64,000 bases of DNA from UBA1858 sp965227695 (GTDB taxonomy: Bacteria; Pseudomonadota; Gammaproteobacteria; UBA4575). Both the position numbers and the translations under genes were made by a program. The stretch is taken from NCBI GenBank assembly GCA_965227695.1, contig OZ245760.1:744001-808000 (forward strand), in the 5' to 3' direction. A model generated the notes under the pieces. The model worked only from the letters and a program-made list of their open reading frames with translations. It searched no databases and had not been told where the DNA came from. This document shows positions 1 through 8,870 of this stretch, piece by piece (the stretch's first letter is position 1; the number at the start of each line of letters is the position of its first letter).

Positions 1-491
1 CCATGGAAACCATTCACTAGTCACGGGGTATCCTCTGCCGGCGGGCCCGCGCCGGTGCCTAGTAGTTCTATATGCTATAAGAAGTCATGCTGGGGAGCTG
101 CTGAGTTTCCCGCACCTGACACTTCGCCAGGCATGACAAAATTTTCTGTATAAATGTTCGGCATTGGTTCGGTTTGAAACAGGCTTGCGTCATCTGATGT
201 TTCGATATATCCACACACCGTAGAAATCTTCAAGAACGCAACGTTCTATGCCCGTTGATAAAACCGATGATCTTTGTCAGCTTAACATTTCGCACTAACC
301 GAAGGCATCGATGCATAATTATGCTTATTCGTGGTGCTAAGCAAATGCAAACTTGAGCTATATCAATAATAAAAAAAATTTATCTCTATAATTAAAACTA
401 ATACATTTATTTCTTACTTAATCAAATCTTATACTTACACACCTGTAATAATATAATAAAAATTGTGTAGTAAAGAAATGGAGAGATAGTA
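1..491. other. Leading intergenic region, no assigned gene
   Basis: I see no convincing complete gene in this stretch. One plus-strand frame is open from the window edge to a stop near 130, so the tail of a gene starting outside the window cannot be excluded. A GC-rich hairpin lies at about 40-57, with stem CCGGCG/CGCCGG around a six-base loop. Positions 360-480 are very AT-rich and probably hold the promoter of the downstream cfa gene; a GGAG at 480-483 is its ribosome binding site. Confidence 0.5.
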
Positions 492-1622
492 ATGATGTCT
501 ATGCGAGACAAACTGGAAGAAATTCTGGCTTCAGCGGATATCAGGGTGTTCGGCCATCGTCCCTGGGATATCAGGGTCAATAATGAAAAATTCTATAGTC
601 GTGTGCTCGCAGAAGGATCGCTGGCATTAGGTGAAGGTTACATGGATGGCTGGTGGGATACCGATAGTATCGATCAGTTTATTTGTAATCTGCTTAAATA
701 TGATATTGAATCGAAGGTCGAGCCCTACAAAATGTTATCACTGGCAGTGCGTGCCAAACTTACCAATTTACAAAGTTTGTCAAGGGCATTTCAGGTCGGT
801 GATGTGCATTATAATCTGGGCAATCGTCTGTTCGAAATTATGCTGGATAAACGACTGACCTACACGTGTGGATACTGGAAAAATGCATCAACCCTGGATG
901 AGGCACAGGAGGCCAAACTGGATCTAGTTTGTAAGAAAATCAAGTTACGGAAAGGCCAGCATGTATTGGATATTGGATGTGGCTGGGGAAGTTTCGCTAA
1001 ATATGCGGCGGAAAAATATGGTGCACGTGTGACTGGAATTACAATTTCTACCGAGCAGGCAGAGTATGCCAGACAGTTATGTAAAGATTTGCCAGTGGAA
1101 ATACGCGTACAGGATTATCGACTCATGGATGAACAGTTTGATCATATAATTTCAATCGGAATGTTTGAACATGTTGGCAATAAAAATTACCAAAATTACT
1201 TTAAAGTAGCGCGGGACTGTCTCAAAGATGATGGTCTTTTCCTTCTGCATACGATTGGCGGACTGGTCACAAGAACGACGCCCGATCCATGGATCCACAA
1301 ATATATCTTCCCGAATGGTCAGATACCGTCACTGGCTGAAATATCAGGTGCTTGTGAAAAGTTATTTGTAATAGAGGACCTGCATAATTTCGGGGCGTAT
1401 TACGATAAAACCTTAATGACATGGTTTAAAAATTTCGATGAAGGATGGCATGAATTAAAGTCGGGCTATGGGGATCGATTTTATCGGATGTGGAAATATT
1501 ATCTACTGTCATGTGCTGGGGCATTTCGGGCGCGAGATATTCAATTGTGGCAGATTGTTCTGTCAAAGAATGGTGTAAAAGGCGTGTATGACAGAGAAGA
1601 GGCGTTGGCTGCTACCTGTTAG
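492..1622 (+). CDS. cfa: Cyclopropane-fatty-acyl-phospholipid synthase
   Basis: This SAM-dependent enzyme adds a methylene bridge across the double bond of unsaturated acyl chains in membrane phospholipids. At 376 residues it is close to the usual bacterial CFA synthase length. The SAM-binding motif VLDIGCGWGSFAKYA lies at about residues 158-172, preceded by the family N-terminal segment with GEGYMDGWWD at about 48-57, and EHVG occurs in the catalytic domain. The start is ATG 492 with GGAG eight bases upstream. Its 3' end overlaps the convergent channel gene by 11 bases. A second, more divergent family member lies at 6832-8112; this copy is the one that looks like a classical CFA synthase. 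Confidence 0.93.
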   Translation: MMSMRDKLEEILASADIRVFGHRPWDIRVNNEKFYSRVLAEGSLALGEGYMDGWWDTDSIDQFICNLLKYDIESKVEPYKMLSLAVRAKLTNLQSLSRAFQVGDVHYNLGNRLFEIMLDKRLTYTCGYWKNASTLDEAQEAKLDLVCKKIKLRKGQHVLDIGCGWGSFAKYAAEKYGARVTGITISTEQAEYARQLCKDLPVEIRVQDYRLMDEQFDHIISIGMFEHVGNKNYQNYFKVARDCLKDDGLFLLHTIGGLVTRTTPDPWIHKYIFPNGQIPSLAEISGACEKLFVIEDLHNFGAYYDKTLMTWFKNFDEGWHELKSGYGDRFYRMWKYYLLSCAGAFRARDIQLWQIVLSKNGVKGVYDREEALAATC

Positions 1623-2274
1623 ATCTCTGCGAGACATGCATGCCAACCAGTCGAGCGATTAATACAACCAGGTAAATCTGCCCGCAAAAACCTTCAATAA
1701 TAGTCGTTAATTTTGCGACATGTGAGGCGGGGACGATGTCGCCATAGCCGACTGTGAGTAAAGTTATAAAGCTGAAGTATATTTCATCCAGTGCATCTTC
1801 GTTAAAATTAAAGGGAATTACCTGTCCGCTTACTGATGATATGAATGATCCGGGGTATGTGATATCGATCAGGGCATAAATATAAGCAAAGGCAAAACCT
1901 AGCAATAGATATGCACATAATGATGATGCAATAGTATCTATCGTAACTATATAACTGGAAAAAATGCTCCTGATGATCAATGTAATTGCCAGAGTCAAGG
2001 CTAAAAAAGAAAATAAATAGCCTGCAGCTGCTGCATAGGACCCGGAATAATCATCATTCATGTGTATCCATGTGAATAGTAGGGCGACAAATGCTACAAA
2101 TGTATAGCTGGCAATCACTTTTGTGTTGTTCCCGAGTACCAGTACAATGATTACAAGCAGCAGAGTGAAAGCAATTAATGAAGGGATGTGTCCAAGTAGC
2201 GGCGCAAGTAAAATATTACCCAGTAAAGCGACTAGCAGTAAGCTAAAACGCCATTTGGAGATGAACTCAGACAC
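1612..2274 (-). CDS. Two-pore-domain-type potassium channel family protein
   Basis: The 220-residue protein is very hydrophobic, with several N-terminal membrane segments (about residues 8-105). A C-terminal pore module follows: a transmembrane helix at about 115-138, a pore loop with the potassium selectivity filter TVGYGD at 174-179, and a final helix at about 190-215. No RCK/TrkA-N regulatory domain follows, so it resembles the small Ion_trans_2 channels found in many proteobacteria. The start used is GTG at 2274, and its ribosome binding site is weak, so the true start could differ. It ends tail to tail with cfa and lies 42 bases downstream of the NYN-domain gene. Ion selectivity is inferred from the filter only. 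Confidence 0.8.
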   Translation of the reverse strand: MSEFISKWRFSLLLVALLGNILLAPLLGHIPSLIAFTLLLVIIVLVLGNNTKVIASYTFVAFVALLFTWIHMNDDYSGSYAAAAGYLFSFLALTLAITLIIRSIFSSYIVTIDTIASSLCAYLLLGFAFAYIYALIDITYPGSFISSVSGQVIPFNFNEDALDEIYFSFITLLTVGYGDIVPASHVAKLTTIIEGFCGQIYLVVLIARLVGMHVSQRSNR

Positions 2275-2316
2275 GTTGTATTTGCCGCCTCATTGAGTTT
2301 GAAGCAGTTATCTACA

Positions 2317-3042
2317 TTATTGTGATGGCTCTATGTACTGGCTCTGAGGATATTCAGGTTCATATTTTCTTGAAGATGTCTCTTTTACTGTGGCTAATAT
2401 ATCAGATTCGTTGGACAAGGGCTGTCTGTCATCCAGAGCCTCTGGATCCTGTTCCTGTTTTGTTTTAGGGGTGCCGGGATTTGCATCAGGGTTACTTTGA
2501 GCTTTTTTGCCGGATCTTCGTTTGCTTTGTTTGGTCCCCTGTCCGGATTGCTTCGGTGAATAGGTAAACCAGTCTTCTTCGTTGATTCGGTAGTGGTGGT
2601 CACATTCTTCTTTAATGATGTGGGCGGTTGTTGCGTCAACCGAGGCAATCTCAACACGTACTCCCTCAGACTTGAGATGACGGACTAACTCTATGTAGTC
2701 AGAGTCACCCGACATAATTACTATTGTGTCGACTTTGCTTGCAAGCTGCATGGCGTTTATGGAGAGCGGAATGTCTGCAGATTTGTGACATGGGCGTACA
2801 GAGCCATGAAAAAACTCATGTAACCGGTCTTTAAGTTTTTGTGAAATCTGTTTGCCTTCCCTGAAATAAATCAGACGGTTCAGACCACGGTTTCCCAGTA
2901 GTTTGGGTATTAGCTTGTCAAAGTTGAGCATCGTATTGGCATCTTTTGTTTGATCATGGATGCTGCGCTCAATGTTGTTGCCGTCAATAAGTATAGCCAC
3001 TGTCTGACTGATGATGACGCCTTCAGGCTTTTGATCGTTCAT
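2317..3042 (-). CDS. NYN domain protein (LabA/DUF88-type, putative RNase)
   Basis: The N-terminal half is a PIN-like NYN domain. Acidic metal-site candidates are visible in AILIDGNNIE (residues 16-25) and in IVIMSGDSDYIELV at about 107-120, the second typical LabA/DUF88 motif. Members of this superfamily are predicted metal-dependent ribonucleases; no substrate can be read here. The C-terminal 80 residues are hydrophilic and low in complexity (lysine, serine, glutamine, proline), probably disordered and possibly nucleic-acid binding. ATG 3042 has a good AAAGGA upstream. It may be cotranscribed with the channel gene that follows on the same strand. Confidence 0.8.
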   Translation of the reverse strand: MNDQKPEGVIISQTVAILIDGNNIERSIHDQTKDANTMLNFDKLIPKLLGNRGLNRLIYFREGKQISQKLKDRLHEFFHGSVRPCHKSADIPLSINAMQLASKVDTIVIMSGDSDYIELVRHLKSEGVRVEIASVDATTAHIIKEECDHHYRINEEDWFTYSPKQSGQGTKQSKRRSGKKAQSNPDANPGTPKTKQEQDPEALDDRQPLSNESDILATVKETSSRKYEPEYPQSQYIEPSQ

Positions 3043-3248
3043 TAAATAGTCCTTTAAGGCTGGATATAATTCAGCCGTTATTTAGTCTGGAATGTAAAAT
3101 AAATACAAGGAAGGGCATGCATATAAAGCCGGATCCTGTGCAAAATGAATATATTTAGGGATATTCATTTCATTTGATTATAGGTGGTTAGGCGATCAAG
3201 GTAAAATTATTTTTATCCCGGGGTCGACATCCCGGATAATGTTTCAGA

Positions 3249-4043
3249 TCAGGGGTTGTTTTGGGTGAGCGCTAAATAGTTCAGTACATAGGAAGCAGCA
3301 AACATCCCAAAGCTTGCTGTGACTGAAGTCAGCGAACCGAAACCATTGGCACAACTTAGCCCGCTTAAATTCGTGCAGGCGGACTTGCTCATAGTTATCT
3401 CATTGTCGGAAGTTGGGTAACGTAATTGTTCTGTAGAATAAATACAGGGAATATCAAACCGGCGCCCCTGATTTCTTGGAAAACCATGTTGTGTGCGCAG
3501 TTGCTTGCGTGTTTTTGCCAATAAAGAATCACCCTGTGAGCGGGAAAGATCACCAATTTTGATGCGTGAGGGATCGATGCGGCCACCTGCGCCACCGACA
3601 CTGATAATCTTTTTTTTATTGCTGCGACAAAAATGGATCAGGGCCGCTTTGACACGGAACTGGTCAATACAATCGATGATAAAAGAGAAATCGTTGTTTA
3701 TTAGCTCGATAATATTTGCAACTGTGAGATGATCTTCAATCAGGTTTACTGCACAATCCGGATTGATCGAGGCTATGCGAGTTTTCATGGCGGTGACTTT
3801 AGACTGTCCGAGTGTTTCATTGACGGCATGTATTTGCCGGTTAATATTTGACTCGGCAATATGATCAAGATCTATCATTGTGAGCTGGCCTACTGCACTG
3901 CGTGCCAGTGATTCCGCAGCCCAGGAACCTACGCCCCCAATACCAATGATACAGATATGGCTGTTGACGATTTTTTGATAAGCTAGATGCCCGTAGAGGC
4001 GCTGAATACCTGCAAAGCGTCGAAAATTTTTGCTATTCACCAT
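3249..4043 (-). CDS. tcdA: tRNA threonylcarbamoyladenosine dehydratase (TcdA/CsdL)
   Basis: A ThiF/E1-like ATP-dependent enzyme that cyclises t6A at position 37 of ANN-decoding tRNAs to ct6A. The nucleotide-binding loop IIGIGGVGSW is at residues 32-41, the DLDHIAESNINRQ segment that binds ATP is at about 58-70, and DCIDQFRVKAALI follows. The C-terminal hydrophobic segment is also typical of TcdA. The 264-residue length matches the family. It is divergent from the TatD-family gene at 4119. Confidence 0.9.
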   Translation of the reverse strand: MVNSKNFRRFAGIQRLYGHLAYQKIVNSHICIIGIGGVGSWAAESLARSAVGQLTMIDLDHIAESNINRQIHAVNETLGQSKVTAMKTRIASINPDCAVNLIEDHLTVANIIELINNDFSFIIDCIDQFRVKAALIHFCRSNKKKIISVGGAGGRIDPSRIKIGDLSRSQGDSLLAKTRKQLRTQHGFPRNQGRRFDIPCIYSTEQLRYPTSDNEITMSKSACTNLSGLSCANGFGSLTSVTASFGMFAASYVLNYLALTQNNP

Positions 4044-4118
4044 TGATTAATGCAAAGTTGATTTTTGGCTAATCATACTAACTGATTGGTAATACTGTCA
4101 CTGAAAATAGTGTAATTA

Positions 4119-4883
4119 ATGAAAATTATTGATACACATTGCCATCTAGATTTTGAAGTGTTTGACGCTGACCGTCACGAGGTCTTAGCGGACGCCAGGA
4201 CTCAGGGTGTTAATGCTTTTATTGTCCCGGGTGTCATGCGTGTGACCTGGAATAATGTCATCGGACTGTGCGAAAGATATAATGATGTTTATTATGCACT
4301 GGGTCTTCATCCGCTATTTGTTGATTCACATCATAATGAGGATATAAGTCTCCTGCAGAATTATTTAACTACGCACCATGCAGTAGCCGTGGGAGAGATT
4401 GGCCTTGATTTTTATGACCGCAAGTTGGCAATTGATAAACAGATTCAAATATTTGAAAGTCAGTTAAATGTGGCCAGACAGCACGAGTTGCCTGTAATTC
4501 TGCATGTGAGAAAGGCACATGAAGAGGTTCTTGCCTGTCTTAAAAAATACCCGGTATGTGGTGGTGTTGTGCATGCTTTTAATGGCAGCCTGCAGCAGGC
4601 GGCACGTTACATGAAGAATAATTTCAAGTTCGGATTTGGCGGAATGATCACTTATTCGCGGTCCACCAGGTTGAGAAGTCTTGCGAAAGAATTGCCTCTT
4701 GAATCAATCGTTCTTGAAACAGATGCGCCAGATATGACTGTGGAGTCACACCGGGGCGAGCGTAATAGCCCTGCATATCTTCCTGAGTGCCTCAGAGCTT
4801 TGGCGGATGTGCGAAAAATGCCTGCGGAGGATGTTGCGTGGCAGACGTTACAAAATTCATATGACCTGTTCAAGGTAATGTGA
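4119..4883 (+). CDS. TatD family metal-dependent hydrolase/DNase
   Basis: A TIM-barrel amidohydrolase-fold enzyme. The metal site is visible as DTHCHLD at residues 5-11, VGEIGLDFYDR with the bridging Glu at about 91-101, ILHVRKA with a ligand His at about 127-133, VHAFNGS, and the terminal LETDAPD with the catalytic Asp near residue 203. It resembles the YjjV/TatD group, whose members act as 3'-5' exonucleases or DNA/RNA repair nucleases. The stop codon overlaps the GTG start of the next gene, implying translational coupling with the metalloprotease-like gene and then msrA. Confidence 0.88.
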   Translation: MKIIDTHCHLDFEVFDADRHEVLADARTQGVNAFIVPGVMRVTWNNVIGLCERYNDVYYALGLHPLFVDSHHNEDISLLQNYLTTHHAVAVGEIGLDFYDRKLAIDKQIQIFESQLNVARQHELPVILHVRKAHEEVLACLKKYPVCGGVVHAFNGSLQQAARYMKNNFKFGFGGMITYSRSTRLRSLAKELPLESIVLETDAPDMTVESHRGERNSPAYLPECLRALADVRKMPAEDVAWQTLQNSYDLFKVM

Positions 4884-5440
4884 AAGCAAACATGCCTGGT
4901 ATTTTCAGTCAATATATTATTCATGCGGACTTGCGTCCGCAACAGCAAACTCGCTCATCAGGATTTTTTAAACTAAATATATACCAAATAAAACAATTAT
5001 TGACTGAACTGGATAATCAGTTATCGCAAGCCAATATGGATCGGGTAGAAGAGGTCAGTCAAAGACTGATGGATAGTATCTGCTGCCAAATAAAAAAAAA
5101 TAAAAAACATGTTCCAGTGCTGCGTGTACATGTTTTGGGGGTGCGCCCCAGCGACGATCGTGGCGTACTGCATGGATTGTACGAGCCGGCTGACAGTGAC
5201 AGATACAGGGCTAGAATGTACATATGGATGAGAACAGCAAAGCGTCATGAAGTGGTCGCATTTAAAACTTTTATCAGGACACTGATACATGAGTTGTGTC
5301 ATCATCTGGATTATGAGTTTTATCAGCGGCAAGAATCATTGCATACGAAAGAATTCTACCGACGCGAATCTTGTCTGGTAAAGCAATTATGGAGTTGTCT
5401 TGATAATGAGAGTGTGAATAATGAATTTAGTATCGGTTAA
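4880..5440 (+). CDS. SprT-like zinc metalloprotease-family protein, function unknown
   Basis: The 186-residue protein carries HELCHH at residues 137-142, a zincin HExxH site, followed by HTKEFYRRES at about 155-164. That would supply the third histidine ligand, as in SprT-like and related small metalloproteases. The N-terminal half has no recognised domain. The GTG start at 4880 overlaps the tatD stop, and the 3' end overlaps msrA by 20 bases, so the three genes form one translationally coupled unit. Substrate is unknown. A role in protein quality control would suit the msrA neighbour, but that is inference only. Confidence 0.7.
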   Translation: MKANMPGIFSQYIIHADLRPQQQTRSSGFFKLNIYQIKQLLTELDNQLSQANMDRVEEVSQRLMDSICCQIKKNKKHVPVLRVHVLGVRPSDDRGVLHGLYEPADSDRYRARMYIWMRTAKRHEVVAFKTFIRTLIHELCHHLDYEFYQRQESLHTKEFYRRESCLVKQLWSCLDNESVNNEFSIG

Positions 5441-6050
5441 AGAGAGAATGCCAACACCTGGCGAGGCATTGCCCGGCAGGAGTGAAGCGATGCAGGTATC
5501 TGCTCAGCACTATGTCAATGGTAACCGGATACAACCGCCTTTCCCGGACGATGTGGAAAAGATAATGTTTGGTCTTGGCTGTTTTTGGGGGGCTGAAAGA
5601 AAGTTCTGGCAGCCGTCAGGCGTCTACTCCACAGCCGTTGGCTACGCAGGGGGATATACGCCAAATCCCACCTATCAGGAGGTCTGCTCAGGATTAACAG
5701 GCCATAATGAAGTTGTGTTAGTGATGTTTGAATCGGCTAAAGTAAGTCTCACCCGGCTACTTGCTCTGTTTTGGGAGTCGCATAATCCGACACAGGGGAT
5801 GCGACAGGGAAACGACAGGGGAACACAGTATCGTTCCGGTATTTACACCTACAGTGAGCAGCATTTACTGGCGGCGCAAAAGTCGAAGCAGAACTATGCA
5901 ATGAAAATTAAACAGGCGGGATTTGGTGAAATTACAACAGAAATTTTAGCCGCACCTGAATTTTATTATGCCGAAGATTATCACCAGCAATACCTGGCAA
6001 AAAATCCGAATGGTTACTGTGGTCTGGGTGGCCTGGGAGTCGAGTATTAG
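5421..6050 (+). CDS. msrA: Peptide-methionine (S)-S-oxide reductase MsrA
   Basis: Repairs methionine-S-sulfoxide in proteins using thioredoxin. The catalytic motif GCFWG is at residues 53-57 with the reactive Cys at 54. Downstream are GYAGG, the HNEVV segment and YRSGIY, and a C-terminal resolving cysteine lies in NGYCGLGGLGVEY near residue 200. The N-terminal EALPGR and HYVNGN segments match the extended E. coli-type MsrA, supporting the ATG at 5421 inside the end of the upstream gene. Length, 209 residues, is normal. Confidence 0.94.
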   Translation: MNLVSVKERMPTPGEALPGRSEAMQVSAQHYVNGNRIQPPFPDDVEKIMFGLGCFWGAERKFWQPSGVYSTAVGYAGGYTPNPTYQEVCSGLTGHNEVVLVMFESAKVSLTRLLALFWESHNPTQGMRQGNDRGTQYRSGIYTYSEQHLLAAQKSKQNYAMKIKQAGFGEITTEILAAPEFYYAEDYHQQYLAKNPNGYCGLGGLGVEY

Positions 6051-6274
6051 CCAGCAGACTGTTGTGAACAGATAAAATCATCAGGACAAGCCGCATAATT
6101 GATAAGCTAAGAACACTCTCTCTGATTGGGTGCTTGTCTTCACTCTGGCAGTAGATAGTGTGAAAATATTGTTGCCTCGAACACTGTACGTAACGCACTC
6201 AAACATTGAAGAGATCATTGATGGTTTGGCATACAAGATGTCTGCCAGGTAAACCGGTCAGAGCGATCCATAAA
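6051..6274. other. Intergenic gap between convergent genes
   Basis: Between the convergent msrA and the DUF2878 gene I find no gene with a plausible start and no clear intrinsic terminator. Confidence 0.4.
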
Positions 6275-6835
6275 TTAATGATTTTTCGGATCAGATAATG
6301 CACCGCTACGGGTGGTGTTTTTGACAGCTCTCAGCATGGCGAAGGCGAACGGCAGGTAAACAGCCCACTGAAAAAAATATATACCAACACTATATATGAG
6401 TGGTTCGCTTAGATGTATAGCGCCGAGCTTGTGACCGAGCCAGTAACTGCTGCTACCTCCAATTCCTCCGAAGAGTATAATTAACAAAGTTTTATTTCTT
6501 AGCCAGTATATGCTGTGAGGGATCATCAGAGAGAAAACACACCATAAAAAGACCAGCCATAGAGGAATAAATTGCTGATTGCTGCCATTATTAAAACTGA
6601 TAACGCCTAGGCGCATATTGATATAGTCAATAGCAATGCCTGTCACAGATAACAGAAGCATGGTAAAAATGTCTATATTTCTGGATGGCGACAGCAGGAA
6701 ATGAAGTAGCAGATATATTGTCGCAACAAAAACACCTGTTAATGGCATGGATTGTATAGCTCCAAATGCACATGCTGCCCATGTTATCTGCAGGCCCAGA
6801 AAGTTAAAGATTAAAAATGCGGAATGCCTGCTCAT
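6275..6835 (-). CDS. DUF2878 integral membrane protein
   Basis: A 186-residue protein made mostly of hydrophobic helices (about five or six segments), matching the DUF2878 family by its layout and by its position after a CFA-like methyltransferase and a DUF1365 gene. Its biochemical role is unknown. It is the last gene of the eight-gene operon, and its start overlaps the upstream methyltransferase stop by four bases. It may help place or flip modified lipids, but nothing in the sequence proves this. Confidence 0.7.
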   Translation of the reverse strand: MSRHSAFLIFNFLGLQITWAACAFGAIQSMPLTGVFVATIYLLLHFLLSPSRNIDIFTMLLLSVTGIAIDYINMRLGVISFNNGSNQQFIPLWLVFLWCVFSLMIPHSIYWLRNKTLLIILFGGIGGSSSYWLGHKLGAIHLSEPLIYSVGIYFFQWAVYLPFAFAMLRAVKNTTRSGALSDPKNH

Positions 6836-8112
6836 GCAGCGTTGGATCCATGTGAATGAGAGAACATATTATCTGGCTTTTTGAAAACCAGATGATGAAC
6901 ATCAATAACACGGTGTTCAAAACCTGCCTGGCAGTATTTCAGATAATACTCCCACAAGCGAAAAAATGCCGGTGAATAGCCGAGTTCAATCACCTGTTCT
7001 TTATTTGTAATAAAATTCTTGTACCAATGTCTAAGTGTCTGTGCATAGCTTGATGCAAAACTTTCACTATGATACAGACTCAGGTCAGTGTGTGCAGCAA
7101 CGGATGAGAGCATTGAGCTGACACTTGTCAGGCAGCCTCCGGGGAAGACATATTTGCGAATAAAATCGGTCGAATGAATGTAATTTTCATACAGGTAATC
7201 AGACATTGTTATCGATTGTATAAGCATTGCTCCTGTTGGTTTAAGTAGCTGACTGCATTGTCTGAAGTAATCATTGAGATATTGATGGCCAACAGACTCG
7301 ATCATCTCGATCGAAACCAATTTGTCGTAGCTGCCGGTCAGCTGACGGTAATCTTTCTTCAGTACCGTAATCCTGTGGTCAAGGCCCAGCGAGTGAACTT
7401 TTTCGCAGGCATATCTGTGCTGTTCATCGGAAATAGTCGTGGTTGTTACATGACAGCCATAGTTTTGTGCGGCATAGATTGCAAAGCCACCCCAGCCAGT
7501 GCCTATTTCGATCACCCGGTCATCGGGCTCAAGGCGAAGTTTGTCGCAAATAAGCTTTAGTTTTAATTGAGAAGCTGAGGACAGGCTTTGGTTCTCACTT
7601 TGAAAGTAAGCCGAGGAATACATCATGCTTTCATCAAGGAACAGTTTGTAAAGATCGTTACCAATATCGTAATGAGCTTTTATGTTACGTCTGGAGCCAT
7701 TGATGTTGTTTCTTAGCGTACGGTTAATAAAACGATTAATATTTTTTGATATTGAGATAACTCCATGTTTGAAGTTGAATAGCGTCTTTCTGTTCACGGT
7801 AAATATTCTCAACACATCAATTAGATTGTCTGATGTCCACCAATCATCAATGTAAGTTTTGCCTGCTGCAGGCTCACCGCCAAAAATAACTGCCCTGAAC
7901 ACCCGCTTGTCATTGACATTGATAGTGGCATGTAACCTGCTTGAACAATCACGGTTGCCAAACTCATACACCATGTCATCTACATTGATCTGAAGATAAC
8001 CGGTATCAATATTCTCCAGCTTTTTTATTAATATGGACATGCATAAATGATCAAGCCATTGAGGCGATTGGGTGGCAATAAAAGACCTGTTTTGATTCGG
8101 AATAATTGACAT
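6832..8112 (-). CDS. CFA-synthase-like SAM-dependent methyltransferase of the lipid operon
   Basis: Second CFA-synthase-family enzyme in the window, with the SAM motif VIEIGTGWGGFAIYA and the family segment AHYDIGNDLYKLFLD. I place the start at ATG 8112 (426 residues), eight bases after the DUF1365 stop; an earlier start at 8169 would read into DUF1365. In operons of this composition the homologue methylates unsaturated fatty acids; in Rhodobacter a related enzyme makes the 10-methyl intermediate of furan fatty acids. Either methylene or methyl transfer is possible here. The N-terminal region differs strongly from the classical copy at 492-1622. Confidence 0.82.
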   Translation of the reverse strand: MSIIPNQNRSFIATQSPQWLDHLCMSILIKKLENIDTGYLQINVDDMVYEFGNRDCSSRLHATINVNDKRVFRAVIFGGEPAAGKTYIDDWWTSDNLIDVLRIFTVNRKTLFNFKHGVISISKNINRFINRTLRNNINGSRRNIKAHYDIGNDLYKLFLDESMMYSSAYFQSENQSLSSASQLKLKLICDKLRLEPDDRVIEIGTGWGGFAIYAAQNYGCHVTTTTISDEQHRYACEKVHSLGLDHRITVLKKDYRQLTGSYDKLVSIEMIESVGHQYLNDYFRQCSQLLKPTGAMLIQSITMSDYLYENYIHSTDFIRKYVFPGGCLTSVSSMLSSVAAHTDLSLYHSESFASSYAQTLRHWYKNFITNKEQVIELGYSPAFFRLWEYYLKYCQAGFEHRVIDVHHLVFKKPDNMFSHSHGSNAA

Positions 8113-8120
8113 AGCTCTAA

Positions 8121-8870
8121 CTAAATATTGTTTTTTGGATGTGGAACATAGGCAATTCCCTTCAGCCATAGCTTTAAAGCCTGAATATGAATTGCGCTGA
8201 TTACTTTTAATGTCATCAGTGGGTAATTGATTAGTACGGCGGCAAGGTTTTTTGAGTTAATCTCGGTTCTCCTGAGATGCACTGATGCTTCAAACAGCTT
8301 TGAATTTCGGGAAACATTTTTAATGCTCAAATCAAGATGTTCATCGGGTAATTTGATATCCCATTGATAACTCATGTTCATGCTCATGAAGGGTGATACG
8401 TGAAATTTTTTTGGCTGCGGTTGGGTGATGAACTTTTTGTCATGCATTTTTCCGGGAAGCACATAGCAGTATTGTTCTTTCCATGGTGTGTTAGTCACCT
8501 CCGCGACAACATTTGTCACCTGTATGCCGCTTTTGTCGAAGCAGTAATAGATACTGACGGGATTAAATACATGTCCAAAATACCTGAAGTGTGTTAGCAG
8601 TCGAATAGGTCCTTCAACGGTATTGCCGGTTTGCCTGTAAACCAGCTCCCTGATCGATTCTGAGAGTGCGCAGCCAGCATCACCATAATGATCTTTACGG
8701 TAAAAACTTGCCATGGCTGGTTTGTTAAGCTGCCACCCGAAATAGTTGTCAAGGAGATGTGGAAGCTCGTCAAGATCAACATACATCATGAATAAATTAT
8801 ATGAAAATTCATGTATGCGTGGTTTTAGTCGGCGGTGATTAACTCGCCCTTTGTAAATGCAGCTGTGCAT
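8121..8870 (-). CDS. DUF1365 family protein
   Basis: A 249-residue member of DUF1365 (COG3496). Visible family motifs are MHSCIYKGRVNHRR at the N terminus, HEFSYNLFMMYVDLDEL, HFRYFGHVFNPVSIYYCFD, and VAEVTNTPWKEQYCYVL. The start at ATG 8870 is chosen because GAGG sits just upstream and the protein then begins exactly at the family N terminus; it overlaps the end of the FAD oxidoreductase by 32 bases. The family is almost always encoded between a COG2907 oxidoreductase and a CFA-like methyltransferase, as here. Its reaction is unknown. Confidence 0.88.
   Translation of the reverse strand: MHSCIYKGRVNHRRLKPRIHEFSYNLFMMYVDLDELPHLLDNYFGWQLNKPAMASFYRKDHYGDAGCALSESIRELVYRQTGNTVEGPIRLLTHFRYFGHVFNPVSIYYCFDKSGIQVTNVVAEVTNTPWKEQYCYVLPGKMHDKKFITQPQPKKFHVSPFMSMNMSYQWDIKLPDEHLDLSIKNVSRNSKLFEASVHLRRTEINSKNLAAVLINYPLMTLKVISAIHIQALKLWLKGIAYVPHPKNNI

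Noticed and set aside
349..365. A 17-base match (AAACTTGAGCTATATCA) between the cfa upstream region and 19292-19308.
   Set aside because: Only two copies, no palindrome and no shared context; a match of this length can occur by chance in a window this size.
3218..3240. Hairpin-like CCGGG...CCCGG downstream of tcdA as a terminator.
   Set aside because: The stem is short (five pairs) and not followed by a run of T on the minus strand.
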